The translations under genes were made by a program, and so were the position numbers. A stretch of DNA of 64,000 nucleotides from Chlorops oryzae (Eukaryota > Arthropoda > Insecta > Diptera > Chloropidae): NCBI GenBank assembly GCA_020466095.1, contig CM035808.1, forward strand, positions 49,107,979 to 49,171,978, read 5' to 3'. Shown here in pieces: positions 1 to 10,264 of this stretch (position 1 is the first letter of the stretch; the number at the start of each line of letters is the position of its first letter). The notes under the pieces are model-generated. The model was given only the letters and a program-made list of their open reading frames with translations, was not told the DNA's origin and did no database searches.

Positions 1-67
1 CCAAGATGTCAGTAGTCTTCTATGGTTAAAATAAGAAAAGTTTTAATCTTAAAATCGTTCCTTTTAG

Positions 68-631
68 GTTCTATCAAGAGTGGGCCATCAGTTGGAACCT
101 AATACCTTGGTGGGACCAGTTCATAGCCAACAAAACGTGGACGATTTCGTATGCACAGTTGAGGAAGCAAAATCTTTGGGTGGTAAAATCGTATTTGGCG
201 GGAATACCATTGATAGAGATGGCTTTTTCGTGGAGCCAACCATTATTGAAGGACTAACTCATGACTCACCAGTGGTTACCCGTGAAACATTCGCCCCAAT
301 CGTTTATGTACTCAGGGCAGAGAACATTCACGAAGCAATAAGGTGGAACAATGAAGTCGAGCAAGGCTTGTCGTCAGCTATTTTCACAGAGGACCTTCAA
401 ACGGTTTTCCAATGGATTGGACCACAAGGGTCTGATTGCGGCATCGTTAACGTCAATACGACCACCAATGGCGCCGAAATCGGAGGGGCCTTTGGTGGGG
501 AGAAGCATACTGGCGGTGGTCGTGAATCGGGTTCGGATGCTTGGAAGCAATACTGCAAACGCGCTACGATAACAATAAATCATTCAGGCGAGATAGCTGC
601 CGCACAGGGTGTTGTTTTCAACGTAGAATAA
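68..631 (+). CDS. Aldh7A1: Alpha-aminoadipic semialdehyde dehydrogenase (ALDH7A1/antiquitin), last coding exon
   Basis: C-terminal ~187 residues of an NAD-dependent aldehyde dehydrogenase of the ALDH7A1 (antiquitin) family, which oxidises alpha-aminoadipic semialdehyde in lysine breakdown. The exon opens after a pyrimidine-rich acceptor (AG at 66-67) in phase 0, and the frame is open from that point. The first codon of the usual ORF call (80) is an internal GTG, not a start. Family hallmarks seen here: [32 protein letters not shown] and [17 protein letters not shown] near the C-terminus. The catalytic Cys and Glu lie in upstream exons outside the window. The stop is TAA at 629-631. A possible poly(A) signal AATAAA lies at 930-935. 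The exon is intact and is the clearest host gene here. Confidence 0.95.
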   Translation, partial: VLSRVGHQLEPNTLVGPVHSQQNVDDFVCTVEEAKSLGGKIVFGGNTIDRDGFFVEPTIIEGLTHDSPVVTRETFAPIVYVLRAENIHEAIRWNNEVEQGLSSAIFTEDLQTVFQWIGPQGSDCGIVNVNTTTNGAEIGGAFGGEKHTGGGRESGSDAWKQYCKRATITINHSGEIAAAQGVVFNVE

Positions 632-1368
632 GTACAACGAGATTTCGTTTTAAGTCAAAATGATTTCAAATCTGAAAAATTGCATTTATTTTGAGTCAAA
701 GTTTTGATACTCTATAAAATTTTTCAAGTCATGAATGAAAATATGGTTTGCGTGAATTTTTTGGAAAGGAAATACATTTACTCCCAGACGCAAGGGATCA
801 CAATATAAATAATTTATCGAGAAATTAAAGCTATGTTGACTAAATAGGACCTGAAGGCTGAGACAGAAACAAATAAGACTTAATCGCAAAAGTTTAATTG
901 GTACCTTTGGGTTATTGTGCTTTAAAAATAATAAAAAATTTAAATTGGTTCAGAAAAATGGTTCTTATGCCGCATTCAGACTATTGCATTTAACTGATTT
1001 AAGCTGATGTCATTTTAGCATTTAATTATTTAAATCTATATTTAGCACCAAAAACGAAAATGTTGCAATATGAAACAGCTACACTAGGATGGTCCTTGTC
1101 TTAAAAAATATCCTTTTTTTCTCGCGACACCCCGTCATTTAGATATATACCCCGAGAAAATATTTCTGTATTTTTTTGTAATTTTTTAAATGACATAAAG
1201 GGATCGCTACCAGCGGTCAAAGTTTTCGAAATAAAGTCAATATGTGAGCTTGTTAGTTTCATTAAAAATATTATAAAATAAAGTAAGCTCGCTCTGTGAT
1301 CATAGGACAACCAATTCTGTAAATTTATGTTAAATCTGAGCATCGTCACTTCAACATTTGCAGAGATA
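632..1368. other. 3' UTR and intergenic sequence, no gene seen
   Basis: AT-rich sequence downstream of the ALDH7A1 stop. The first ~300 bases are probably 3' UTR. The open frames on the minus strand look random. The segment ends at the TA target of the next mariner. Confidence 0.5.
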
Positions 1369-1923
1369 ACAGGTTGGCTGATAAGCCCCCGGTCTGACAC
1401 ATAGATGGCGTCGCTAGTATTAAATGCATATTATTTTTATATAGTGGCAGCCTTCAAATGATTCGTGTCAAAATTTGACGTCTGTAAGTCAATTAGTTTG
1501 TGAGATAGAGCGTCTTTTGTGAAGCAACTTTTGTTATTGTGAAAAAAATGGAAAAAAAGGAATTTCGTGTTTGGATAAAATACTGTTTTCTGAAGGGAAA
1601 AAATACAGTGGAAGCAAAAACTTGGCTTGATAATGAGTTTCCGGACTCTGCCCCAGGAAAATCAACAATAATTGATTGGTATGCAAAATTCAAGCGTGGT
1701 GAAATGAGCACGGAGGACGGTGAACGCAGTGGACGCCCGAAAGAGGTGGTTACCGACGAAAACATCAAAAAAATTCACAAAATGATTTTGAATGACTGTA
1801 AAATGAAGTTGAGCGAGTTGTATCGCTCTTAAAGGGAACTATAATATGTTGAATAATAAAAACGAATTTTGACAAAAAAATGTGTTTTTCTTTGTTAGAC
1901 CGGGGACTTATCAGCCAACCTGT
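1369..1923 (+). mobile_element. Internally deleted mariner element, 555 bp
   Basis: Near-perfect terminal inverted repeats (ACAGGTTGGCTGATAAG... at 1369; the matching complement ends at 1923) flanked by TA on both sides (1367-1368, 1924-1925), as expected for Tc1/mariner. Full-length relatives are ~1.3 kb, so more than half the interior is gone. The left part keeps the 5' UTR and the start of the transposase, the right part only the last codons and 3' terminus. It is non-autonomous and could be mobilised only in trans. Confidence 0.9.
1548..1832 (+). pseudogene. Mariner transposase, N-terminal fragment
   Basis: ATG at 1548 opens ~94 residues with the mariner N-terminal helix-turn-helix (MEKKEFRVWIKYCF, KFKRGEMSTEDGERSGRP). 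The frame stops at 1832. Bases just after the stop still spell, in another frame, the usual mariner C-terminal end (LKGNY), so the deletion joins codon ~95 directly to the last handful of codons. The DDD catalytic domain is absent. Confidence 0.88.
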
Positions 1924-2239
1924 TATATAAAAGAGTAACGATTTCTGTTCGTCTGTTGCTTATGCCTGGCTAAACGGGAAGTGATTTTTTCAAAATTCTT
2001 TTTGTAGTGGAATAGTGTATGGCCATAAATGGTTTTGGGGAAAAAAATTTTGGAAAAATTAAAAAAAAAATTTTAAAAAAAATTTTTTGGAAAAATCCAA
2101 AAAAAAAATTTAAAAAAAAATTTTTGTTTGCGAATTTTTTCTGTTTTTCTCTTTTTATACCCAGCGTAAGCGGGTTATATTAGTTTTGTGCGAATCTTGT
2201 AACAGGGAGAACTAAGCTCCGGAGATATAGACATATATA

Positions 2240-3527
2240 TTAGGTGTAGTTAAAAGAAATCCATTATTTTTCCAAAAGATGGCGTTATTTATCTGCATCT
2301 CGCGTTGTATAAGTCCGATCGTGTTCCGCTAGGGGGCATTAGAAAGATGACAGTTCCTACTAAAAAAGCTTTTTTGACACTTTTTTGATTGATTGATTCA
2401 GTTTTGTTTGAGAGCTTGTCAAAGATGGACATCAGCAAAGAGAAAATTCGCTACATTTTACAGTTTTTTCTCGATAAGGGAGAAAACGCAAGCCAGGCGG
2501 CTGAAAATGTGAATAGCGTTTATGGACCTGATACTGTAACAGCCAATCATGCGCAATTTTGGTTTCGTCGATTCCGTTCCGGTAACTTCGATGTCAAGGA
2601 TGCACCACGCACTGGAAGGCCAATTGTCGAAAATGTCGATAAAATCATGGAAATTATCGAGTCCGACCGTCATGTTAGCACTGTTTCGATTGCAAAAGAG
2701 CTAAAGATTACACAAAAAACCGTTTGGAACCATTTGAATAAGGCTGGATACACAAAGAAGCTCGATGTATGGGTGCCACACGAGTTAACGCAAAAAGACC
2801 TCATAGACCGAATTTCCATCTGCGAATCGCTGCTGAACCGCAACAAAATCGACCCATTTCTGAAGCGGTTGGTGACTGGTGATGAAAAGTGGGTCACTTA
2901 CGACAACGTCAAGCGAAAACGGTCGTGGTCGAAACACGGTGAACCGGCGGAAACGGTGGCCAAGCCAGGATTGGCGGCCAGGAAGGTTTTGCTGTGTGTT
3001 TGGTGGGATTGGCAGGGAATTATCTACTATGAGCTGCTCCCATACGGCAAAACTCTTAACTCGGAACTCTACTGTCAACAATTGGGCCGTCTGAAGGAAG
3101 CAATCGCCCATAAGCGGCCAGCTTTGGCCAATAGGAGAGGAATTGTGTTCCATCAGGACAACGCCAGGCCACACACATCGATAGTGACTCGCTAGAAGCT
3201 CCGGGAGTTTGGCTGGGAGGTTCTTCTGCATCCACCTTATAGTCCGGACCTGGCACCAAGTGATTACCATCTGTTCCTGTCCATGGCGAACAATTTTGCT
3301 GGTGAAACATTCGCTTCAAGAGAGGCTTCTGAAATTCGACTGTCTCAATTTTTTGCTAATAAGAACGAGGGCTTCTATGAGAGAGGCATAATGAAATTAC
3401 CTTTAAAATGGCAACAAGTTATCGAACAAAACGGCGCATATTTGACCTAAATCGGGTCATTCTAACTATCTTAAATAAAGCCATCAATTTAATGCAAAAA
3501 TAATGGATTTCTTTTTACTACACCTAA
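2240..3527 (+). mobile_element. Full-length mariner element, 1288 bp
   Basis: Inverted ends TTAGGTGTAGT (2240) and its complement (ending 3527), ~30 bp with few mismatches, with TA on each side. It is inserted in a TATATA stretch of a mini-me repeat. Other copies of that repeat give the empty site. It carries one transposase gene on the same strand. Confidence 0.92.
2425..3450 (+). pseudogene. Mariner transposase with one in-frame stop
   Basis: Cut-and-paste transposase of the Tc1/mariner superfamily. The ATG at 2425 is preferred over the upstream TTG at 2389. Read through one TAG (3193-3195), the frame runs 341 codons to TAA at 3448-3450, the usual mariner length (~345). In order: N-terminal HTH; WVPHEL; TGDEKWV with the first catalytic Asp; HQDNARPH with the second; YSPDLAPSDYHLF with the third. 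Counting the TAG position, 34 residues separate the last two Asp, the DD34D mariner signature. The TAG lies 12 codons after the second Asp, so the third Asp is lost from the product. It is the only defect I see. Confidence 0.92.
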
Positions 3528-4015
3528 TATATAGAAATGATCAGGATTAAAAACTGAATCGATTTAGAAATGTCCGTCTGTCCGTGGTCGGATCTCCTCC
3601 GAAACGGCTAGACCAATCAAGTCTAAATTTGTTACACAGGTATATCGGGATCCGAGTATGATCTTAAGTAAAAATGGGAGACATCCGCCCACTGCCACGC
3701 CCACAAATGAATATAATGTGTTTTCAGTAAAATGCTTGTAACTTGCGAACCACTCAACACATTCCATTGATATTTGGTGTACTGGTAAACTACGAAAAGG
3801 GACATATCCTGGAAAAAAATGGACGCCGCCCTCCGTGTGCCACGCCCAAAAATAAGGGCTTATCGTAACTTGTGAAGTAAAAGGCATAGAAGCTTAAAAT
3901 TCGTAACATAGGTTGACCAAGGCGAATGAAAGGTGTAGGGAAAAAATTTAACTGGCCCGCCCCCTGCCGCGTTTGTACAAATTGGGAGATTGAATGTTGT
4001 ATGCGAATTTGTGCA

Positions 4016-5012
4016 TTGTCGTGCATTGAAATTCAACAAAGAGCCGCCTGGATTATGTTGTAACAACGTAAAAGTGAAAATAGAATCAGTTGAAGAAATG
4101 CCAGATTTAATGCGTATATTATTATCGGGAAATACCCTGGAATCAAAGCATTTCCTGGAAAAAATCCAAACGTACAATTCTCTATTTCAAATGACCTCTT
4201 TTGGAGCGAGTCACATTGTACATGATAATTTCATGCCAACTTTTAAGGTAATTACATCGCATGATTTAATGTCTTGTTATTATGATTCCAACATGAAGGG
4301 GTTAATGATGATTAATAATTCAAATCAGAATCAGATTCAAGGTCAAATCTATCATCGTGTTGGTGCATTGCTTCCGAATCAAGACGCCGATTACGAATTT
4401 CTTCAAATATTATTCATCGGTGACACAAATCAAGAAGTGAATAGGCGTTTTGAAATTGGATCAAACATAAGAAGAAACATTGTTGAACAAATCCAAAATT
4501 TACTCCACGAAAAGAATGAGTTGTTGCATTGGTTTAAATTGGCTTTGGAAAGGATGCCATCAGATAACCATAAAATTCTGATTCGATCTGATAAAACGCC
4601 TGCCGGCCATCATCCTGGCCAATTAAATGCACCCATCATTGATGAAGTGGCGATAGTGATTGTTGGAGATGGATTTAATGCCCGCGACATTCTACTTCAC
4701 CGTAGGAATAGCAACCAATTTCAACGTGTATCGGAATTGCATCGGTCATACGATGCATTGCAATATCCATTGCTGTTCTGTACAGGAGAAGATCAGTATG
4801 ATGTTACGTTAAAAATGATTAATCCAGTGGATGGTATGCTAAATCTAATGTTTGTCATATTTTGGGAATTTTATAAAATTGCGTATTCTTTAGGAGCAAA
4901 TTTCTTTACACACGTAAATCACGAATTCGTAAAAGCGAGTGTTCGTTATATTGGACGACCACTGTATATAATATTTAAAAACCTTACAGGAATAAAAAGC
5001 TTTAAAACTTAA
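4016..5012 (+). pseudogene. Helitron Rep/helicase fragment (Helitron_like_N region)
   Basis: Fragment of the rolling-circle replication protein of a Helitron. The visible order fits the N-terminal domain: FNKEPPGLCC, LLSGNT, FQMTSFGASHIVHDNFMPTFK, GQIYHRVGALLP, FLQILFIGDT, IRSDKTPAGHH, IDEVAIVIVGD, RDILLHRRN, HRSYDALQYPLLF. The His-hydrophobic-His Rep motif and the helicase domain are not reached. Homology ends near GEDQYDV (~4800), after which the frame runs into unrelated sequence and stops at 5012. An 87-nt segment (4248-4334) between FMPTFK and IQGQIYHRV starts GT, ends AG and keeps the frame, so it may be a short intron or an insertion. The ATG at 3990 lies in flanking repeat and is not the true start. 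Confidence 0.85.
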
Positions 5013-5367
5013 TATTTTACGCAACAAAAGAAATACATTCTAGAAAGCCGGGATGGGCTTTCTCTTCTCTCTTATCTATACGGTTGGGGAAAGCTAGATT
5101 TCTCATTCTAGCTGTCCTGTTTTACCTTTAATATTTTTCTACTTGCTTGAAAAGTTCCCATTTTTCACACATTTCAGTCTCCTGCTGTAGGATTTGAACC
5201 CGAGCCCTTCGGATTGCTGAGCGAATACGCTACCCGTACGCCACGGAGAAATCTAATTCGCGTGGACTAAATATGTTACTTAAATTCAAATGAAAACTAT
5301 TTTACGTGGTTTTTTATAGAAGTTTTTTAAATACGTGTGTAAAGAAATTTGTTCCTAAAGAATACGC
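4881..5367. repeat. Inverted-repeat pair around a SINE (~35-bp arms)
   Basis: gcgtattctttaggagcaaa at 4881-4915 is repeated, inverted and with about two mismatches, at 5332-5367. The arms enclose ~415 bp including a tRNA-derived SINE. This may be a small TIR element that has inserted in, or deleted, the Helitron's 3' part. No clear TSD was found. Confidence 0.55.
5126..5252 (-). repeat. tRNA-derived SINE, family 2
   Basis: On the minus strand, TGGCGTACGGG fits an RNA polymerase III A box and GGTTCAAATCC a B box, with only a partial tRNA fold. A second copy with the same head and body lies at 59069-59205 (minus). Dispersed copies with a shared non-tRNA body argue for a SINE rather than a tRNA gene. 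Confidence 0.7.
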
Positions 5368-5439
5368 ATGCCTATTAAAGTCATGTTTGAATACGTCCGT
5401 ACTACAGTTTTGCTCTAAAATAACTACGGTCGTAGTATA

Positions 5440-5658
5440 CTACGAATCGTTGTAAATTACACAACCCGATTCTCTTGCTCATTTCTTTTTGCAAGCTTCG
5501 CAGCCGTTTGGCTGCCACCAATAAAGGTGATGCACTTAGGAAGCATATCGGTTCGTTGTGATACCACGGAAATGGGAAATAAAAAATAAACAAAATTGGG
5601 AGTTGAATCCAGCGCCTCTCGCGCAAACTTGACATCTGAGCCAACTAAGCCACGGCGG
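5440..5658 (-). repeat. tRNA-derived SINE with LINE-like tail, family 3
   Basis: Minus strand: A box TGGCTTAGTTGG, B box GGATTCAACTCC, then a body containing GTGGTATCACAACGAACCG and CTAAGTG, similar to the 3' tail of the SINE/LINE sequences at 5902-6010, 23514-23625 and 59235-59345. A composite of tRNA head and LINE-type tail is typical of SINEs. Confidence 0.65.
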
Positions 5659-5901
5659 CCGCCAAAATTGATCTAGTTTTTAACACATATTGTAGTTTTT
5701 GTTTTTTTCTTTATAGCATTTTCAAGTGTCAGGTTTTCCTGTCTTCGAAAATCGATTTTGCTATCTTCGAAAAAAGCAAAACTGTGTCTTTTTCATAACA
5801 CCATTTGAAACAGATATTGATTTCAATTCTGATTCTGATTCAATTCTGTGTTTAACAACCCGGAGTAATTATTTTTCGATTTCAAAATAAGTATCGCAAG
5901 G

Positions 5902-6010
5902 TAGGTAGGTTGAAGTAGCTGCCACTTAGGCCGTTAATCGGCCCATTGTGATACCATGGAGGTTTCTTGTGTTTGTGTGAGTGTATGTATTTTACTATAG
6001 TGTGCCCCTA
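5902..6010 (-). repeat. SINE/LINE 3' tail with (CCTA)n end
   Basis: Reverse complement reads GGGGCACACT...TGGTATCACAATGGGCCGAT...CTAAGTGGCAGC, ending in CCTACC units. It matches the tail of the SINE at 19655-23625. The head is missing; a mini-me repeat abuts at ~6013. Confidence 0.7.
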
Positions 6011-6012
6011 GC

Positions 6013-6600
6013 ACAAAAAAAACAAGTAAGGGTGTTATAGTCAGGCGAGCCTGACAATAAAATACCCGACACAGATAAATAATTTTTGAACCACGCCCAA
6101 AAAACAGGACCACTAAGAAAGAATATTCAAGATGTTTTTAAGGCCATTAGGGGCCCCAAACACCGACTTTTGTTAAATTTCTTTATGAAACCCGCCCCTC
6201 TTCCACGCCCACTTTTCCATTTATTTTTGTAATTCTAATCGGAGGCTTAAATATGCGCTCTAATTCTAAGTTTCATTGAAATATTTCGAAACAGTCCGAT
6301 TTTGAGGCAGTTTGGGGATTTTTGTGACAGACCCTAGTACTGGAGGTACCCCTAAAAATGGTTCGATCGGGTCCATTCTCGAACTTGTTCTTACTCATGT
6401 CGCCCTGAGCACGCATACAAAATTTTGTCAAGATAGCTCAACTGCTTCGATAAGATAACTGTATGCAGACAGACGGACATGACTAAATCAAATCTCCTGG
6501 TGACGCTGATCATTTCTATATACATTTTGTATGGTCTATCTCGACTGGTTCTGGGTGTTACACACAACCACACAAACACAGAGTGTGTCGGGTATAAAAA
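6013..6600 (-). repeat. Mini-me/DINE-1-like repeat, reverse orientation
   Basis: Begins acaagtaagggtgttatagt, contains cagacagacggacatg and gatcatttctatatacat (complement of the core), and ends tgtgtcgggtataaaa. The core on the other strand, tatatagaaatgatcag, is the same as in the 2151 and 55938 copies, so the two sequence types share one origin. There is no coding capacity. Confidence 0.75.
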
Positions 6601-7116
6601 GTTCAAGTAATGGTGGAAAAATGGCGAAAACAGATTGATGCGCATCGAACCGCATATTGAGACATACCTTTTCTGAAAGGTATTTTATATGTAACAAATC
6701 TGCATCAAAAAAATTTCAAATATCGTACTTCGATTTTTTCCTTTCGTTACACTGTGTGTCGCGCAAAAAAAAGAAAATTTTTTTAAAACAAGGACCACCC
6801 TAAGCTACACTCATGATTTTACTTCTGCATTTAAAGAAGCTAAATTCATATTAAAAACAGCGATAGATGCTAAATCACAACAGGTAAAATCAGTTAAATT
6901 CAATAGTCTGTAAGCATTAATCATTGCCACAAAAAACAACACCACCAACTTAGAATAAAACAAGTAAGGGTGTCATAGTCAGGCGGGCCTGACACTAGAA
7001 TACCCGACACAGAAACATATGTTCAAATAATTTTTGATATCAAGAGGTGTTTAAGGCCATAAGAGGCACCTTATACCGACTTTTGTTAAATTTCTGTATA
7101 AAAACCGCCCCTTTGC

Positions 7117-7407
7117 TAGAGTTGCGACGGATATCCAGCCGCTATCCTTTTTCAGAAATTTGTTATTGCAGTTCAGTGCAACTACTCGAAACAAGCACTA
7201 CTTAAAAGTGTGCTATGTCAAAAAATAACGTTCGACATTTATTCTACCAAACGGCAACTCCCAGTATCATTGCTTTGCCGTTCAATATGGTCTTAAAACC
7301 AAAAAATATATAACATAAAAAAACAACTATCCGGCAGCCGGATATCCGGCCTAGCAGCCAGCCGGATATCCGGCATTCGGCAGAAAACACTATCCGTTGC
7401 AACAATA
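7117..7407. mobile_element. hAT-type MITE, 291 bp
   Basis: Ends TAGAGTTGCGACGGATA and (complement) TATTGTTGCAACGGATA; flanked by the direct repeat CCCTTTGC at 7109-7116 and 7408-7415. The uninterrupted host sequence is known from neighbouring mini-me copies. The interior repeats GGATATCCGGC-type motifs. Non-coding. Confidence 0.85.
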
Positions 7408-7750
7408 CCCTTTGCCACGCCCACTTTTCCAATTTTTTTGAATTCTAATCGGAGGCGTAAATATACGCTTAAATTCTAAGTCTCATGGAAATATTTCGAA
7501 AAAGTCCTATTTTGGAGCAGTTTTTGTGATTTTCGTAACAGTACCTAGTACTGGAGGTACCCCTAAAAATGGTCCGATCGGGTTCTTGTTCTTACTCACG
7601 TCCCCGTGAGCACGTATACCTAATTTCGTCGAGGTAGCTAAATCGAATCTCCTGGTGACGCTGATCATATCTACATATATATTTTGTATGGTCAATCTCG
7701 ACTAGTTCTAGACACAGACGCAATATACCCTCGACACAGAGAGTGTTGGG

Positions 7751-7929
7751 CATTTAGAACTATAGTTGCAACTTCGGCCAATTTTCGGCGCGTTATGGCA
7801 TGATTTGGTGAAAAAGTTCAACTGTGGTGAACCACGCCATAAGCCGAGTGTTGTGGTGAACCACGTAATAGAAAGTGTGGTGTACCACGTAATAGCTTTT
7901 GGCCGAAGTTGCAGCTATAGTTCTATATG
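7751..7929. mobile_element. MITE with 31-bp TIRs and 8-bp TSD, 179 bp
   Basis: Ends CATTTAGAACTATAG... and the complement of ...CTATAGTTCTATATG agree at all but two of 31 positions. GTGTTGGG flanks it at 7743-7750 and 7930-7937. The interior repeats GTGG.GAACCACG-like palindromes. hAT or P type by TSD length. Confidence 0.88.
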
Positions 7930-8111
7930 GTGTTGGGTATAAGAAATAAGCACAAGCCCAATTTACCAAGGTATCTTAATTTTAATAAAAAAATCAGGGT
8001 TTTTTTTTTAAATATTGCACATGATTTTCATTAGATTTAAGCTAGAAATAAATATAACCACAGGGAAGCAGTAAAGCACACATATTGCGTAATGCCACTA
8101 CGTGATTTCCA

Positions 8112-10251
8112 CTACTGCTTGGGCGGTGGTCGGAGGGCAAAACTTGCCACTGTATCTTTCTGCGTATTGCGATGGGAAATCATTTTATTTGAACTAGAAT
8201 GATGGGTGCCGCCGCGCTTGCCACGATGTCCGAGAGCATGGCGTTGAACGTGCTTATGGACTATATGGAATGATTCCCGGTCACGTTCTGGTTTGTGCGT
8301 TTGGAGATGTTTGTAGCTATCTGGATGATTGTTATATTTTAAAAAGTTGTAGTTTTCGTAGTCTTGTGGCTTTTCGGCTGAATTTACTAAAAGCAACGGC
8401 TTGCCATGGATGCGTGGTTGATCCCAAATCGGATTCGATAGCATTTCGTCTACATGACTGGACGGGTGTTCTTTCCTTACTTTATATTGAGAGGGATTCA
8501 TAATTTGGTATCCGTCCTCAAAGTTCAAATTCTCAGACTGTATTTCCTGCTCCCCCTGAATGGCAGCTGGTTCTGCAAAGTAGCCAGAATAGCCTTTGTA
8601 ATCACTTGGGGAAAGTTGATCCTTCATCTTTCGATATTCGCTGGCCGATAGACGGAAATTGTCACCTTTATACAGAAAAGAATTAAGGGCGTGATGTTCT
8701 TGTTGGAAAAATAAGAAAACTGAGGGCTTACCACCGGATGGACTATGGTCTTCAATATCCTTAGCAGCTATCACATGTCTTAAATCGAACTCTTCCATAC
8801 TTTTCAAAACAGCGGTGTGATCGAACTGCTCTGAAGTGCCTTTTTGCGGAAGTGCATAGGGCTTCGAGAGAGTTTTCACGGTTGCAGTTTGAAGAGGAGT
8901 CCTACTTTTAATTTTGTACACAAATTCAATGTTTGGAGCCATTGCGTCGTGTTGTGTATGTTTTGCAGGCTGATAGGATGCGATGTTATCTGAATAATCG
9001 TGATGCTTGTAAACGGAGGTCGGTGCTTGGTATCTTTTTGTTTTTTCATCGGTGAGAGGGGCTGAAGAAGTCGTACTAGCCTGTGAGCCCTCGAAAAGGG
9101 AAGAACTTTCTGAGCTTCGGTATTTCGGGCGTGATGTGGTTGTGGTCGAAACTCGCTTATGTTCGACTGGCACCGTAACCAGTTTGTAATAGGCCTTGTG
9201 CTCTTTGGGAGCTGTTATAATTTTACCTTCTGCTTCCAGCTCTTGCATATATCTTATAACCGACTTTTCGATTTGCTTCATGATTTCTGCTTTAGGAATT
9301 TCAGTCGAAGCGGATACACGGACCTTATCGTTATTCGAATTTACATCACTTTGCGAATTTTTGTACGAAGGCTCGTAGGCATACTTGGTTCGATAGTTCC
9401 TATCAATATGATGAGAACCGATAAAACTGGATTCATCGTCGTAACTTTGGACTGTCGATCTTTCGAGCTCTTTCTCGTGAACTGGTGCCGGCTGTCCTAG
9501 AAGGGTTTCCCGATTCTGCTGCATAACGAGATTCCCATCTCCTTCTGGTTTTGTCTGAAAATATTCCATTTGTACTTGATGCTGTTTTTGTTGTTGTTGT
9601 TTTTGATGTAGTTGTTCTTGCTGTTGCAATTGACGCTGAGACTGTACTTGAACATCTAGTTCGGATCTGTCTTCTTCTTCATCAGGTTGTTGTGCCTGTT
9701 GGGAAATGCTATCTTGTTGAATATTGCTTGGCTGCGTTGTTGAACTAGTTTTTTGAAAATAGTTTATTGCGGCTTCATTGCTGTTCCCCTGGTTCACATT
9801 ATCCGGTTCCGTTTCCGATTCAATACGTATGGGCTGTTTAAATCTGGAACCATATCTCTGGACTGCTTTCGAGACGTATTCTTCCGCTGTCTCAGCATTT
9901 TCCAAAGAGTTGGCTGGAGTATGGTCGGATAAAATGCTTGTTGTATATTTCGTTGAAATTTGTGCATGCAAGTGGGATTCCTTATTAGGTCGTACAAGAT
10001 TCAGTTCCAAGTTTTCATAGCCAAAATCTAAATAACAAAAAGCCGCACGGCGCATTTTTCAATAAGAGCAATTCAAATCAAAATATTTTGACTTTACCTT
10101 TGTGGTGCCGATTGCTATTAACTGAAGATTGATCTGGAACTATGCTTGGTGTTTCAGTGATCTCTTCCACCGTCTTTGACTCACTATAAGGACTTGATCT
10201 GAAACGACTAAATCTCGCTCCATCGACTTCATAGCAGTTGTATGATACTAA
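8112..10251 (-). CDS. Uncharacterised Gln/His-rich host protein, last three exons
   Basis: Host gene with three visible exons on the minus strand: 10098-10251, 8732-10027 and 8112-8665. Introns 10028-10097 (70 nt, GTAAAG...TTATTTAG) and 8666-8731 (66 nt, GTAAGC...ATAAAG) both sit in phase 1. The 66-nt intron has no stop, so a longer unspliced frame is also open. The exons give 667 codons ending TAG at 8112-8114; 5' exons lie upstream. The protein is hydrophilic, with a Gln-rich block (bases ~9570-9720), Ser/Thr-rich stretches, many His and Tyr, and a basic RGKRGG near the C-terminus. I see no catalytic domain or membrane segment. It may be secreted or structural, which is inference only. A possible ATTAAA poly(A) signal lies near 7980. 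I do not recognise the family. Confidence 0.75.
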
Positions 10252-10264
10252 CTGGAAAGAAAAA

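Larger units (their letters stand above)
2151..4000 (+). repeat. Mini-me/DINE-1-like repeat, interrupted by a mariner
   Basis: The left piece (2151-2239) begins with tttttatacccagcgtaagc, and the right piece resumes at 3528 with tatagaaatgatcaggat, GTCC units and the modules 'cccactgccacgcccac' and 'gaccaaggcgaatgaaagg'. Copies at 29440-29938, 36675-37302 and 55938-56944 have the same order without the mariner, so this copy was split by it. A TA-rich tract, a short core and GTCY units match the mini-me elements known from Diptera. Class assignment is inferred. Confidence 0.75.
6956..7951 (-). repeat. Second mini-me-like repeat, carrying two MITEs
   Basis: Same module order as the 6013 copy (acaagtaagggtgtcatagt ... 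gatcatatctacatatatat ... tgttgggtataag). It is split by a 291-bp and a 179-bp insertion, each with an exact 8-bp target duplication. Confidence 0.75.

Noticed and set aside
3990..4015. ATG at 3990 as start of the Helitron protein
   Set aside because: The bases belong to the flanking mini-me repeat. Homology begins only near 4016.
5178..5252. tRNA gene on the minus strand
   Set aside because: A and B boxes are present, but the acceptor and T stems pair poorly and a diverged copy with the same non-tRNA body exists at 59069, so it is SINE-derived.
8270..10020. Plus-strand frames opposite the Gln-rich host gene
   Set aside because: Shadows. The minus-strand gene has matching splice sites and a much longer frame.
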